Below are positions 25,000 to 33,505 of a stretch of DNA of 33,505 bases, one piece after another. Each line of letters opens with the position of its first letter. Within the stretch, counting starts at the first letter, position 1. A program made the translations under genes and the position numbers. Under the pieces are notes generated by a model. The model saw nothing but the letters and a program-made list of their open reading frames with translations, was not told the DNA's origin and did not search any database. Origin of the DNA: an uncultured Arenicella sp. Lineage in GTDB: Bacteria > Pseudomonadota > Gammaproteobacteria > Arenicellales > Arenicellaceae. The stretch is from assembly GCA_937922925.1 (NCBI GenBank), contig CALAKU010000030.1:1-33505 (forward strand). Reading direction: 5' to 3'.

Positions 25000-25881
25000 A
25001 TGTTGAACCAAGCGATGCGCGATCTACAATTGCGCAACCAACTTCAACTCGAAGCGGCTTTAGATCGTCGAGACATCCCTGCGGCTTTAGACGAGGCGAT
25101 GCGCTACGCTCTACTGAACGGTGGCAAGCGACTTCGAGCGCTCTTGGTCTACGCAGCAGGAGAAATGGTTGATGCCAATACAGATTGCCTGGACGCCGTA
25201 GCCGCGGCCGTCGAAGCAATTCATTGTTATTCTTTGATACACGATGACTTACCGGCCATGGACGACGATGACCTGCGCAGAGGCCAAGCGACGGTGCACA
25301 TCAAATACGATGAGGCGACCGCCATTTTGGTTGGCGATGCGCTAAATACGCTGGCGTTTGAGATCATTTGCAGCGCCGAGTCCACTTTATCGGACAGGCA
25401 AGCGCGTTTAATCAGTCTTGAGCTTGCCAGCAGCGCTGGAGCAGTCGGCATGGTTGGTGGTCAGATGCTCGACATTGGTGCAACACAAAAGCAACTCGAA
25501 CGAGGCGAGCTAGAAAACATACATCAACGAAAAACCGGGGCGCTAATTAAAGCATCGGTGCTCTGCGGTGCGCATTGCGCTGAGACGCTTACGGCCGAGA
25601 AAAATCAATCTCTCATAAATTTTGCCGACAATCTCGGCCTGGCTTTTCAAGTTGTCGATGACATTTTAGACATAGAATCTTCAACACATCAGCTGGGTAA
25701 GCCTAGCGGTTCAGACCAAGCGCTGGGTAAATCGACCTATCCCGCATTGATTGGCTTGGATGAATCAAAAAGGCTGGCTGAAAATCTATACAAAGCAGCC
25801 ATAGCAAGCCTGGACACAATCGGCGATAATACCGAAGCACTGCGGCATTTGGCGAAGCTTATTCTTCGTCGCGATCACTAA
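25000..25881 (+). CDS. ispA: Farnesyl diphosphate synthase
   Basis: This 293-residue all-helical prenyl transferase condenses isopentenyl diphosphate with dimethylallyl and geranyl diphosphates to make farnesyl diphosphate, the precursor of quinone tails and undecaprenyl lipid. The first Asp-rich motif is HDDLPAMDDDDLRRG (81-95) and the second is VVDDILD (218-224). GGKRLRALL (41-49) is the substrate-binding segment. It is translated directly after xseB and before dxs, which links precursor supply and chain elongation. Length and order are typical. Confidence 0.97.
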   Translation: MLNQAMRDLQLRNQLQLEAALDRRDIPAALDEAMRYALLNGGKRLRALLVYAAGEMVDANTDCLDAVAAAVEAIHCYSLIHDDLPAMDDDDLRRGQATVHIKYDEATAILVGDALNTLAFEIICSAESTLSDRQARLISLELASSAGAVGMVGGQMLDIGATQKQLERGELENIHQRKTGALIKASVLCGAHCAETLTAEKNQSLINFADNLGLAFQVVDDILDIESSTHQLGKPSGSDQALGKSTYPALIGLDESKRLAENLYKAAIASLDTIGDNTEALRHLAKLILRRDH

Positions 25882-25949
25882 GCTTAGATCGACTGTAAGA
25901 CGTCGCTATTAAAACAGAACAAATACCGTATTGAGCGCAAATTAAAGAA

Positions 25950-27851
25950 GTGAGCATTAACCACGAACTCTATCCATTGCTGATGAACATTAACGGGGGC
26001 GACGATTTACGCGCGCTGGGCCGTGATGATTTACAGCAAGTCTGCGACGAAACTCGGCAATTCTTAATTGATACCGTGGCGAAAATCGGTGGGCACCTGG
26101 CTGCTGGCCTCGGCACCGTTGAATTGACCGTAGCTCTGCACTATGTATTCAACACACCAGACGACAGACTGGTTTGGGATATTGGCCACCAAGCGTACCC
26201 CCACAAAATATTGACAGGAAGACGCGACCAGCTCAGTTCAATTCGACAACGCGGGGGATTGTCTGGGTTTTTAAAGCGCAGTGAAAGTAATTACGATACA
26301 TTTGGTGCAGGCCACTCGTCCACATCGATTAGTGCCGCGCTCGGTATGGCGGTCGCCGCGTCTCAACAAAACATAGACAGAGAAGTTGTCGCCATTATTG
26401 GCGATGGCGCGATCACTGCAGGGATGGCTTTTGAGGCCTTAAATAACGCAGGCGATTTAGACGCCGACGTCTTGGTAATCCTAAACGATAATGACATGTC
26501 GATCTCGCCCAACGTGGGCGCGTTCAAGAATTATCTAACCAAGTTGATGACCGGGCCCACCGTTAGCGGTGTACGCCGTGGAACAAAAAAAGCCCTCGAT
26601 GCGTTACCCGAAGTTCGTGACTACGCACGGCGCTGGGAAGAACACCTCAAAGGCATGATTTTACCGAGCACGTTTTTTGAAGAAATGGGCTTTTATTATG
26701 CCGGCCCCATCGATGGCCACGACATCGACACGCTGGTTACGACACTAAATAATCTAAAAGAAATCGAAGGCCCGCGCTTTTTGCATATCGTCACCAAAAA
26801 AGGCAAAGGCTTTCAAGCCGCTGAAGATCAGCCGGTGAAATACCATGGTGTGTCACCTTTCAATCCGTCGACCGGTGAGTTTGGCAAAAAAGCGAAGATT
26901 CGTACCTTTACGCATGTATTCAGCGACTGGCTTTGCGATATGGCAGCCAAAGATGAGCGCTTGATCGGCATTACCCCGGCGATGCGTGAAGGGTCGGGGC
27001 TGCTGCGATTCTCAGAAGAATTTCCACAGCGCTATTTTGATGTAGCCATTGCAGAGCAACACGCACTCACCTTTGCAGCGGGCATGGCTTGTGATGGGCA
27101 AAAGCCAGTAGTCGCCATTTATTCGACTTTCTTACAACGCGCTTACGACCAATTGATACATGATGTCAGCGTACAAGATTTAGATGTGATGCTGGCCATT
27201 GATCGCGCTGGCCAAGTAGGTGCCGACGGCGCAACTCATGCCGGCGTTTTTGATTTAAGTTACCTTCGATGCGTGCCGCACTGTGTGATTTACACACCTT
27301 CAGACGAAGCTGAATGCAGAGACATGCTGTACTCTGCGTATCAACACAAAGGCCTTACCGCGGTGCGCTATCCAAGAGGTTCTGGCACTGGCGCGATTGA
27401 GCGCGAGCAAATGCAAACTATCGAACTGGGGAAAGGTGAAATTCGTCGCCAAGGCCATAAAGTCGCTATTTTGTCTTTTGGCACCTTGTTGCCTGGCGCA
27501 TTAGAGGCCGCCGAGCGTCTGGATGCAACGGTGGCGAATATGCGTTTTGCCAAACCACTCGATGGCCAACTCATCGCGTCGCTGGCCGCAAACCATGATT
27601 TATTGGTAACGCTAGAAGACAATGTTATCGCTGGCGGCGCCGGTTCTGGTGTGAATGAGTATCTGGCGGCGAGCGAAATATTAATCCCCACCTTGAATTT
27701 GGGTCTTCCAGACCGATATATCGATCACGGTTCCCAAGCCGAACAACACGCTGAGTGTGGTCTTGATGCCGATGGCATTGAGGCCAGCATTAAATCGTCT
27801 CGATACTATGTTGACGTTGCAACGCCAGCGCCTAAAACTAATCTAGCTTAA
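25950..27851 (+). CDS. dxs: 1-deoxy-D-xylulose-5-phosphate synthase
   Basis: This 633-residue thiamine-diphosphate enzyme makes 1-deoxyxylulose 5-phosphate from pyruvate and glyceraldehyde 3-phosphate, the first step of the MEP isoprenoid pathway. Motifs include [33 protein letters not shown], the ThDP motif [18 protein letters not shown] with NDNDMSIS, and the transketolase-like C-terminal part with [17 protein letters not shown] start at 25950 is used because the conserved N-terminal LYPLL segment lies before the first ATG (25983); a stop codon just upstream excludes a longer form. A 68-base gap separates it from ispA. Confidence 0.97.
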   Translation: MSINHELYPLLMNINGGDDLRALGRDDLQQVCDETRQFLIDTVAKIGGHLAAGLGTVELTVALHYVFNTPDDRLVWDIGHQAYPHKILTGRRDQLSSIRQRGGLSGFLKRSESNYDTFGAGHSSTSISAALGMAVAASQQNIDREVVAIIGDGAITAGMAFEALNNAGDLDADVLVILNDNDMSISPNVGAFKNYLTKLMTGPTVSGVRRGTKKALDALPEVRDYARRWEEHLKGMILPSTFFEEMGFYYAGPIDGHDIDTLVTTLNNLKEIEGPRFLHIVTKKGKGFQAAEDQPVKYHGVSPFNPSTGEFGKKAKIRTFTHVFSDWLCDMAAKDERLIGITPAMREGSGLLRFSEEFPQRYFDVAIAEQHALTFAAGMACDGQKPVVAIYSTFLQRAYDQLIHDVSVQDLDVMLAIDRAGQVGADGATHAGVFDLSYLRCVPHCVIYTPSDEAECRDMLYSAYQHKGLTAVRYPRGSGTGAIEREQMQTIELGKGEIRRQGHKVAILSFGTLLPGALEAAERLDATVANMRFAKPLDGQLIASLAANHDLLVTLEDNVIAGGAGSGVNEYLAASEILIPTLNLGLPDRYIDHGSQAEQHAECGLDADGIEASIKSSRYYVDVATPAPKTNLA

Positions 27852-27898
27852 GGTCGACCAAGCGCGCCCGACCAAGCACTTACTCGCGATCAAATAAG

Positions 27899-28675
27899 AT
27901 GGAAGACGTTCAAAGCAGTCACGACAGTCGACAAATACCCATTAATCGAGTGGGCATCAAAGACATTCAGCATCCGGTGACGGTATTGGATCGCGATGGG
28001 CATCGATCGGCGAGCATTGCCACCTTATCAATGTCGGTTAACCTGCCGCACGATCAAAAAGGCACACACATGTCTCGATTCGTGCAAATGCTCAATGAGT
28101 CTGAAACTCAATTGTCGGCCAAACATTTCCATAAAATGCTGCAAGACATGGTAGACCGTTTGGAAGCGCAAGCGGGATACATCGAGATGCAGTTTCCGTT
28201 TTTTGTGGAAAAGACAGCGCCTGTATCGGGCGTCAAAAGCCTAATGGACTATCAAGTAAACCTGATAGGCCAGATTGAAGAAGGCCATGTTTTATCGACG
28301 CTTGAAGTCACCGTACCGGTTAAAAGCCTCTGCCCCTGCTCAAAGAAAATTTCTGATTATGGCGCGCATAATCAACGTTCGCATATCACGGTTGGCGTTA
28401 ATTGCTCGGCTAAACTCTGGTTAGGCGAGCTAATCAAAATGGTCGAGTCGCAAGCCAGTGCTGAACTGTTCGCGATTCTTAAACGCCCGGACGAAAAATA
28501 CATTACCGAGCGTGCCTACGATAATCCAAAGTTTGTTGAGGATGTCGTTCGCGATGTTGCCAATACCTTCGATCAAAGCGACAAGATCACTCGCTACTAT
28601 GTTCACGCGGAAAATTTTGAATCTATCCATAACCATAGCGCTTTCGCAATTATCGAACATGATAAAACCCTTTAG
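27899..28675 (+). CDS. folE2: GTP cyclohydrolase FolE2 (type IB)
   Basis: This 258-residue enzyme converts GTP to 7,8-dihydroneopterin triphosphate, the first step of folate (and queuosine precursor) synthesis. It has the FolE2 features [34 protein letters not shown], and the metal-site segment [19 protein letters not shown] with Cys145, Cys147 and His157. FolE2 can use metals other than zinc, unlike FolE. It is 47 bases downstream of dxs, probably the last gene of the xseB-ispA-dxs-folE2 unit. About 230 bases of structured non-coding DNA follow before the terminator. Confidence 0.96.
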   Translation: MEDVQSSHDSRQIPINRVGIKDIQHPVTVLDRDGHRSASIATLSMSVNLPHDQKGTHMSRFVQMLNESETQLSAKHFHKMLQDMVDRLEAQAGYIEMQFPFFVEKTAPVSGVKSLMDYQVNLIGQIEEGHVLSTLEVTVPVKSLCPCSKKISDYGAHNQRSHITVGVNCSAKLWLGELIKMVESQASAELFAILKRPDEKYITERAYDNPKFVEDVVRDVANTFDQSDKITRYYVHAENFESIHNHSAFAIIEHDKTL

Positions 28676-28944
28676 CGAGCAGCTTGACCAGAAATAATGC
28701 TTTCGGAAAGACCGAAAGTCGGCAAATTCATCCATTTGGATGAGGCGCGATATTTTCCAACTATCTATACTTCAGTTTCCTAGCCAGGAACGCGAAAGCA
28801 AACGCCGTTAAGGCTGGCCACCGAGATGAATTTTTAATTCGTTTTTGGGCAGGATGCTTATTCGCAAGCTGGAGTTGTAGGGAGCGCAAACTTTTACCAG
28901 CATTTAAGCCGCGTGCGAGTCGAGTCCACGCGGCTTATTTTTTT
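28676..28944 (+). ncRNA. Candidate small RNA or structured 3' UTR after folE2
   Basis: No credible gene lies here. Perfect short hairpins follow one another on the plus strand: CTTTCGG/CCGAAAG (28700-28718), CATCC/GGATG (28729-28742), TTCCT/AGGAA (28777-28790), and GAATT/AATTC (28828-28840). They end in a strong intrinsic terminator. A TATACT box at 28766-28771 could start a transcript of about 170 bases, but no good -35 box is seen 17 bases upstream. At least six GGA triplets occur, as in CsrA/RsmA-binding RNAs, though few sit clearly in loops. It may instead be the long 3' end of the folE2 mRNA. No known RNA family was recognised. Confidence 0.3.
28906..28944 (+). terminator. Strong intrinsic terminator
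   Basis: AAGCCGCGTG (28906-28915) pairs perfectly with CACGCGGCTT (28927-28936) across an 11-base loop, followed by A and seven T residues (28938-28944). It is the end of plus-strand transcription from the xseB-ispA-dxs-folE2 unit or from a separate small RNA. Confidence 0.93.
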
Positions 28945-28974
28945 GCCAGGATTGTTTTAGCGCCTTGTTTTATT

Positions 28975-29049
28975 GACAGCTTTAACGATCAAGACAGCTT
29001 TCTCAACGCAGAGTTGTAAACACGCGGTTAAAAACACAAATCTCAACGC
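28975..29049. repeat. Two pairs of short direct repeats
   Basis: GACAGCTTT occurs at 28975-28983 and 28993-29001 (18 bases apart, start to start). TCTCAACGC occurs at 29001-29009 and 29041-29049, the second copy covering the stop codon of the protease gene. The stretch lies between two convergent genes. No function is proposed; it may be a remnant of a small duplication. Confidence 0.4.
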
Positions 29050-29699
29050 TTAGTTAAGGTTAACTTATTGCCTTTTTTGTTTAGCTCGAGCCCACCTAGA
29101 AAGCTCATGCCCAACAACGGTACTTCAGGAAACCCGCCTTCAATTACGCCGCCCTGTATGTTTCGGAGCCGAATCCCGCCGACCGACACCGAATTTAAAC
29201 TCACGCTGTACATGGGCGCGCGCCCAGACGCGGTTGTCGCGAAGGTGCGCTGGCCAGATTTGTAATCGATTCCCAGACGATCTGCCGCCCGGCTACTAAA
29301 CACGACGATATTTGCGCCAGTATCGACCAAAAAATTCGTACGCTCACCATCGATGTATCCGTCAGTGCGATAAAACCCCCGGCTGTCTTCGTACAAAACT
29401 AGAGATTGTTCGCCAGTAGTGGCGGGTTCGGCACCAAGACTCTGGGAAAGCGTCGCCGTGCCATTGAGCTTAAGTGTTTTTCGCTGGCCGTTAACTTCAA
29501 TCACGGCTTCGCTGGTGTTTGAGCTAATCAAACTGACGCCTAAATGCGTCTGCCCCGCCCGCACTATTTTTGCCTTGGTGCCATCAACAGACAACATCGC
29601 TCGTTCATTAAACAACGCTATCGCGGTTACCGATTTCGCAGCGGCGGTGCTGCACAACATCAGCATTAAAGGCGCGAGTATTAGTCTAATCAAATGCAT
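29043..29699 (-). CDS. Secreted retropepsin-like aspartic protease
   Basis: This 218-residue protein has a signal peptide (1-21, ending STAAA), a beta-rich N-terminal region of about 90 residues, and a clan AA retropepsin-like domain. The catalytic motif is FLVDTGANIVVFSS, preceded by YRTDGYIDGE, and the second family motif is LLGMSFLGGLEL near the end. Such single-domain enzymes act as dimers. It should be periplasmic. It overlaps the end of radA by 14 bases, so it is translationally coupled to radA and is the last gene of dnaB-alr-radA. Its substrate is unknown. Confidence 0.9.
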   Translation of the reverse strand: MHLIRLILAPLMLMLCSTAAAKSVTAIALFNERAMLSVDGTKAKIVRAGQTHLGVSLISSNTSEAVIEVNGQRKTLKLNGTATLSQSLGAEPATTGEQSLVLYEDSRGFYRTDGYIDGERTNFLVDTGANIVVFSSRAADRLGIDYKSGQRTFATTASGRAPMYSVSLNSVSVGGIRLRNIQGGVIEGGFPEVPLLGMSFLGGLELNKKGNKLTLTKR

Positions 29700-31068
29700 A
29701 CCGGACTGCTTGCTCCAAGGTGGTCACTGGCACAATATCAAGCTTGGATGACTTTACGCCTGACACATTGCCCTTTGGCATTATAAGCCGCGTAAACCCA
29801 AGTTTCTCGACTTCTCTTACCCTATCAAGACCGCGTTGCACTGGTCTTATCTCACCGGTTAATCCAATTTCTCCAAAAACCGCTAAATTCGGATCTAAGG
29901 CGGCACCTCTGAAACTCGATAACACCGCCAATAAAATAGCCAAATCAGCAGCGGGTTCAAGGATTTTTACGCCTCCGATTACGTTAACGAAAACGTCTTG
30001 ATCGTAAAGTGAGAAGCCAGCGTGCTGATTAACGACGGCCAATAACATGGCCAAACGCTGATTATCCAAACCGACAGTAACTCGCCGAGGGTTGGCTAAA
30101 GAACTTTGATCTACCAACGCCTGCACCTCAACCAATAGAGGCCTTGTGCCCTCTTGCGAAACAAGCACGACACTGCCGGTGGCATTTTCTTGGGCGCGGT
30201 TAATAAACATCGCCGACGGATTACTGACTTCTTTTAAACCGGAATCGGTCATTGCGAAGACGCCTATTTCGTTCACCGCGCCAAAGCGATTTTTAATCGC
30301 GCGCACTAAGCGGAACGAGGAATTTTGCTCTCCTTCAAAATACAGCACCGTGTCCACCATATGCTCTAAAACACGGGGGCCAGCCAAAGCGCCTTCTTTG
30401 GTAACGTGGCCGACCAAGATAATAATAGTTTTAGTTTGTTTACCAAAGCGCACCAACCGGCTTGCCGTTTCGCGCACTTGGGCAACGCTGCCCGGCGCAG
30501 ATTGAAGGGTTTCGGTATACAAGGTCTGTATTGAATCGATCACCAACACCGATGGTTTAACTTCAAGCGCCACGGCCAAGATATCTTCGAGTTGATTGTC
30601 TGCCAGTAACGCAAGATCGGCGTCTGACACACCGAGCCGGTTAGCGCGTAAGGCAATTTGCTCTGCCGACTCTTCGCCAGTCACATACAAGGTTGAGCTT
30701 TTCGCGCTTAACAAAGCCAAGCTTTGTAGAATCAGAGTTGATTTGCCAATTCCTGGATCGCCGCCAAGTAAGACGATTGATCCAGCCACCAGGCCGCCGC
30801 CAAGAACACGGTCTAGCTCGGCTAAGCCGCTAGACGCCCTTGGCGTGGCACTTAAGCTCACTTGTTTTAGCTTTTGCACCTTGGCTTTCGGCGCAAAGCC
30901 TTCAAATCGTGCCGATTTTTTTGCGCCTAGAGTAGCGGTACCAGCAGACGCATACGAGGCTTCCTCTTGCAGAGTATTCCAGTCACCACAATCCTGACAT
31001 TGGCCTGTCCACTTTGGGAACTGTGCGCCACAAGCACTGCAAGCGTAAACCGTTTTATTCTTTGCCAT
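29686..31068 (-). CDS. radA: DNA repair protein RadA (Sms)
   Basis: This 460-residue RecA-related DNA repair ATPase promotes branch migration at recombination intermediates. The N-terminal zinc finger has Cys10, Cys13, Cys24 and Cys27. The ATPase region has Walker A GGDPGIGKST (102-111), Walker B VLVIDSIQT and the RadA-specific KNRFG motif (259-263). The Lon-protease-like C-terminal domain follows. It begins 3 bases after the alr stop and continues into the protease gene, forming one unit with dnaB. Length is typical. Confidence 0.97.
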   Translation of the reverse strand: MAKNKTVYACSACGAQFPKWTGQCQDCGDWNTLQEEASYASAGTATLGAKKSARFEGFAPKAKVQKLKQVSLSATPRASSGLAELDRVLGGGLVAGSIVLLGGDPGIGKSTLILQSLALLSAKSSTLYVTGEESAEQIALRANRLGVSDADLALLADNQLEDILAVALEVKPSVLVIDSIQTLYTETLQSAPGSVAQVRETASRLVRFGKQTKTIIILVGHVTKEGALAGPRVLEHMVDTVLYFEGEQNSSFRLVRAIKNRFGAVNEIGVFAMTDSGLKEVSNPSAMFINRAQENATGSVVLVSQEGTRPLLVEVQALVDQSSLANPRRVTVGLDNQRLAMLLAVVNQHAGFSLYDQDVFVNVIGGVKILEPAADLAILLAVLSSFRGAALDPNLAVFGEIGLTGEIRPVQRGLDRVREVEKLGFTRLIMPKGNVSGVKSSKLDIVPVTTLEQAVRYAFD

Positions 31069-31071
31069 TGT

Positions 31072-32151
31072 CTAATTTATTACTCGTCGCTCGACTCTAT
31101 TGGTGATGCCGGTCATCAGCTCATAGCTTATTGTATTGGCTGCCAACGCCGTTTCTTCAATGGGGTTGTGTTTGCCCCAGATAATAGCGGTATCCCCAAC
31201 GGCTGCATTTGAACCTATTGTGTCTACCGTGATCATGTCCATTGAAGGGCGGCCGAGAACGGGGCAAACTTGGTCGTTGATGACAACACGCGCTCCTGCT
31301 ACCCGCCTAGGATATCCATCGCCATACCCGCAAGCAATGATGGCGACCTCTGTATCGGATTTACACACGTAGTCAGAACCATAGCCGATCTTCGCGCCTG
31401 CTTTAATCTGCTTAACACTTAAAACTCTAGCTTTGAGTGTCATTACCGGCGCAAGATCTAGATCCTGTGAGGTTTTGCCGAGCAAAGGCGACGCGCCGTA
31501 CAACATAATGCCGGGCCGCACCACATCGTAAATCAGCGGGCTTGTATGACACAGCCCCGCTGAATTCAATAGGCTACGTCGTTGCCACTTGAAGCGATCG
31601 CTCACACGTTTAAGGCTCATGAATTGCAGTTGGTTATACGCATTACTGGGGTCGTCAGCATTGGCCAAATGGCTCAGTAGACCGATTGAATGAACCTGCT
31701 CGAGCGCATTCAGGCGAGCAAAGACCGAGGCGACCTCGTTCTCATTGAAACCGAGTCGGCCCATCCCGGTATCGACTTTAAGCCAAATACTCAGAGGCTT
31801 AGATAGCTTGGTATTTTCGATCAGCTCAATTTGCGATGCATCATAGACAGTCAATTGAATATTTTCAGAGGCGGCATAATCCAGATCCGTCTTGTCATAG
31901 TAAGCACTCAAAGTGGTAATCGCCTGCCCTACGCCAAGCTCTCGCAAGGTGCAGGCTTCGTTCAAATCGGTTACCGCAAATTCGTCCGATGAAGCAAGAC
32001 CTTTAGCTGCCAATGCGATTCCATGACCGTAAGCATTGGCCTTGATTACCGACATAATACTTGCCGATCTAGCCCGACTCCTTACTTGGGCCAAGTTGTG
32101 CTCGAAACAATGCAGATCAATCTCGAGCCAGGTTCGAGGCTCAAATGGCAT
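31072..32151 (-). CDS. alr: Alanine racemase
   Basis: This 359-residue PLP enzyme interconverts L- and D-alanine for peptidoglycan. The PLP lysine is Lys37 in the conserved SVIKANAYGHG. Other family segments are HSIGLLSHLANAD, VRPGIMLYGASPL, the catalytic Tyr region IGYGSDYV with ACGYGDGYPR, and PVLGRPSMDMITVD. The start overlaps the dnaB stop by one base (TGATG), and radA follows 3 bases after its stop, so all three are co-translated. The dnaB-alr order is usual in many gammaproteobacteria. Confidence 0.97.
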   Translation of the reverse strand: MPFEPRTWLEIDLHCFEHNLAQVRSRARSASIMSVIKANAYGHGIALAAKGLASSDEFAVTDLNEACTLRELGVGQAITTLSAYYDKTDLDYAASENIQLTVYDASQIELIENTKLSKPLSIWLKVDTGMGRLGFNENEVASVFARLNALEQVHSIGLLSHLANADDPSNAYNQLQFMSLKRVSDRFKWQRRSLLNSAGLCHTSPLIYDVVRPGIMLYGASPLLGKTSQDLDLAPVMTLKARVLSVKQIKAGAKIGYGSDYVCKSDTEVAIIACGYGDGYPRRVAGARVVINDQVCPVLGRPSMDMITVDTIGSNAAVGDTAIIWGKHNPIEETALAANTISYELMTGITNRVERRVIN

Positions 32152-33505
32152 CAGTGCATTCCAGTATTGAAACTGGGGTCTGCAAAATTTTCGAACCGAG
32201 TGAATTCACCTAACCACGCCAGCCGCACCATGCCTGTGGGGCCATTACGTTGCTTACCAATAATGATTTCTGCCGTGCCTTTTTGGTCTGTTTCAGGCTC
32301 ATATCGCTCATGCCGATAAACAAACAAAATCACGTCCGCGTCCTGCTCAATAGCGCCGGATTCTCTAAGGTCTGACATTAACGGACGTTTATTCGGCCTT
32401 TGCTCTAAGCTTCGATTTAACTGCGATAACACAATTACTGGGCAATCGAGCTCTTTGGCTAAGCCTTTGAGTGAACGCGTGATATTGGATATCTCCAGCG
32501 TTCGATTCTCATTGTTCGCACCGTCGTTGCCGCGCATCAGTTGAAGGTAGTCAATCATAATCATGCCTAAACCGTGCTCATGCTCGGCCGCTAAGCGCCG
32601 TGCTCGCGTGCGAACTTCGATTGGCGACAAACTCGGCGTGTCATCGATGTAAACATGCTTATCTTGCAATAGACTCACGGCCGACGTGATCTTTGGCCAA
32701 TCTTCGGATTTGAGCTGGCCAGTTCGAATTAAACCCGCATTAACTCGGCTCAAGGACGCCAACATACGCGAAGCGAGCTGTGCGCCAGGCATTTCCATGC
32801 TGAATACGGCGACTGGCAAATCTTCGCTGATCGCGGCATTCTCAACCATGTTCATAGCAAATGAGGTTTTGCCCATTGATGGGCGCCCCGCTACAACGAC
32901 TAAATCGCCACCTTGCAAACCACTGGTCATTTTATCTAAGTCCACAAACCCGGTAGGAACACCGGTGACTAATGAATCTGAGTTAAATAACTCTTCGATA
33001 CGATCAACGGCCTCGGCTAGAAGCACGTTAATCTTTCGAAAACCGGCTTTAGCGTTGTCGTTTGTTTTTGCGATTTCAAAAATCACCGACTCGGCATAAT
33101 CCAACACCTCTTCGGGTGTACGGCCATCGGGTTGATACGCTTTTTGAATAATGTCGTTTGAGCTTTCAATTAGCCGCCGCAAAATGGCCCGTTCGCGAAC
33201 GATTTTGGCGTAGGACTTTACATTGCCGCTATTAGGCGTGTTTTGTGCTAAAGCGCCTAGATAAGCCAAGCCGCCTGCGCTGTCTAGCTGCCCCAAATGG
33301 GTCAACGATTCGGATACCGTGACGACATCAACCGCTTCACCTTTTTCGTCTAAGTTGATGATTTCTTTGAAAATAAGCTGATGGTCACTGCGATAGAAAT
33401 CACGCGACGTCAGCGTTGTACTAACGTCATCAATAATCTTATTATCGAGCATCATTGAGCCCAATATCGACTGCTCGGCCTCGATTGCCTGTGGCGGTAA
33501 TCGCA
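32151..33505 (-). CDS. dnaB: Replicative DNA helicase DnaB (N-terminal end cut by window edge)
   Basis: The open frame runs from the window edge to a stop at 32151, with 451 codons visible. The beginning reads RLPPQAIEAEQSILGSMML, the usual DnaB N-terminal segment, so only about 15 residues and the start codon are missing. The N-terminal primase-interaction domain is followed by a linker and a RecA-like ATPase with Walker A GRPSMGKTS, GLGMIMIDYLQLM and LSQLNRSLEQRPNKRPLMSDL. DnaB is the hexameric helicase of the replication fork. No intein interrupts the motifs. It shares one base with alr. Confidence 0.97.
   Translation of the reverse strand, partial: RLPPQAIEAEQSILGSMMLDNKIIDDVSTTLTSRDFYRSDHQLIFKEIINLDEKGEAVDVVTVSESLTHLGQLDSAGGLAYLGALAQNTPNSGNVKSYAKIVRERAILRRLIESSNDIIQKAYQPDGRTPEEVLDYAESVIFEIAKTNDNAKAGFRKINVLLAEAVDRIEELFNSDSLVTGVPTGFVDLDKMTSGLQGGDLVVVAGRPSMGKTSFAMNMVENAAISEDLPVAVFSMEMPGAQLASRMLASLSRVNAGLIRTGQLKSEDWPKITSAVSLLQDKHVYIDDTPSLSPIEVRTRARRLAAEHEHGLGMIMIDYLQLMRGNDGANNENRTLEISNITRSLKGLAKELDCPVIVLSQLNRSLEQRPNKRPLMSDLRESGAIEQDADVILFVYRHERYEPETDQKGTAEIIIGKQRNGPTGMVRLAWLGEFTRFENFADPSFNTGMH

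Noticed and set aside
28698-28784. 28-codon open frame (MLSERPKVGKF...) after folE2
   Set aside because: There is no ribosome site, and it coincides with hairpins that better explain the sequence.
28906-28936. GTCGAGTCC inside the terminator loop resembles a tRNA T-arm
   Set aside because: The surrounding bases form a perfect terminator hairpin, and no acceptor, D-arm or anticodon stem can be drawn. It is not a tRNA or the end of a tmRNA.
28766-28944. 6S RNA, because the length after the TATACT box is near 180 bases
   Set aside because: There is no long closing stem between the two ends and no central bubble flanked by paired arms, both needed for 6S RNA.
30596-30997. 133-codon open frame on the plus strand
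   Set aside because: It is antisense to the zinc-finger and Walker A part of radA, and has no recognisable domain.
1-33505. Mobile elements, prophage, CRISPR array, defence or toxin-antitoxin islands
   Set aside because: No transposase, integrase, regular spacer array or defence-type gene was seen. RatA is annotated in some genomes as a toxin, but here it sits in its core ratA-rnfH setting with no antitoxin gene.

Overview
The window is a gene-dense chromosomal segment of a Gram-negative, probably marine gammaproteobacterium. The evidence is the TonB-dependent receptors, the outer-membrane and periplasmic proteins, the gene orders dnaB-alr-radA, xseB-ispA-dxs-folE2 and rnfH-ratA-smpB, and the intermediate GC content. 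It looks like a member of the Cellvibrionales or a neighbouring oligotrophic lineage, but the genus cannot be fixed from the sequence. I see no phage, insertion sequence, CRISPR array, tRNA or rRNA, so most of the window is core or stable accessory chromosome.

Region 1 (1-5476, minus strand) holds two tandem paralogous TonB-dependent receptors, the first cut by the window edge, and a Spinster-like MFS transporter. It is probably an uptake locus for an unknown substrate. A strong terminator between the receptors makes them separate transcription units. Region 2 (5527-9827) is the conserved rnfH-ratA / smpB neighbourhood, with neurotransmitter:sodium-symporter (NSS) family genes on both sides of smpB. 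Region 3 (10006-13966) is a redox and light-stress group: a DCC thiol-disulfide protein, a secreted thioredoxin-like DUF1223 protein coupled to OxyR, a DUF3820 protein and a class I photolyase.

Region 4 (14006-21289, minus strand) is a tight seven-gene operon in the order RDD, SpoIIM-like, unknown membrane protein, DUF4129, DUF4350, MoxR ATPase, DUF58. Six of the seven gene junctions or overlaps are 4 or 14 bases except the last, which is a 27-base gap. It looks like an envelope-located machine built around a MoxR AAA+ ATPase and a vWA-like partner. It is the best candidate here for a poorly described system.

Region 5 (21655-24606) has a DUF805 membrane protein facing a DUF1653-monooxygenase fusion, which lies downstream of parE. 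Region 6 (24748-28675, plus strand) is xseB-ispA-dxs-folE2, for DNA repair, isoprenoid precursor and folate synthesis. It is followed by about 230 bases of hairpin-rich non-coding DNA ending in a near-perfect intrinsic terminator, which is a candidate small RNA or long 3' UTR. Region 7 (29043-33505, minus strand) is dnaB-alr-radA followed by a secreted retropepsin-like protease gene. Several start codons were moved inward from the longest open frame, and the reasons are given per gene.
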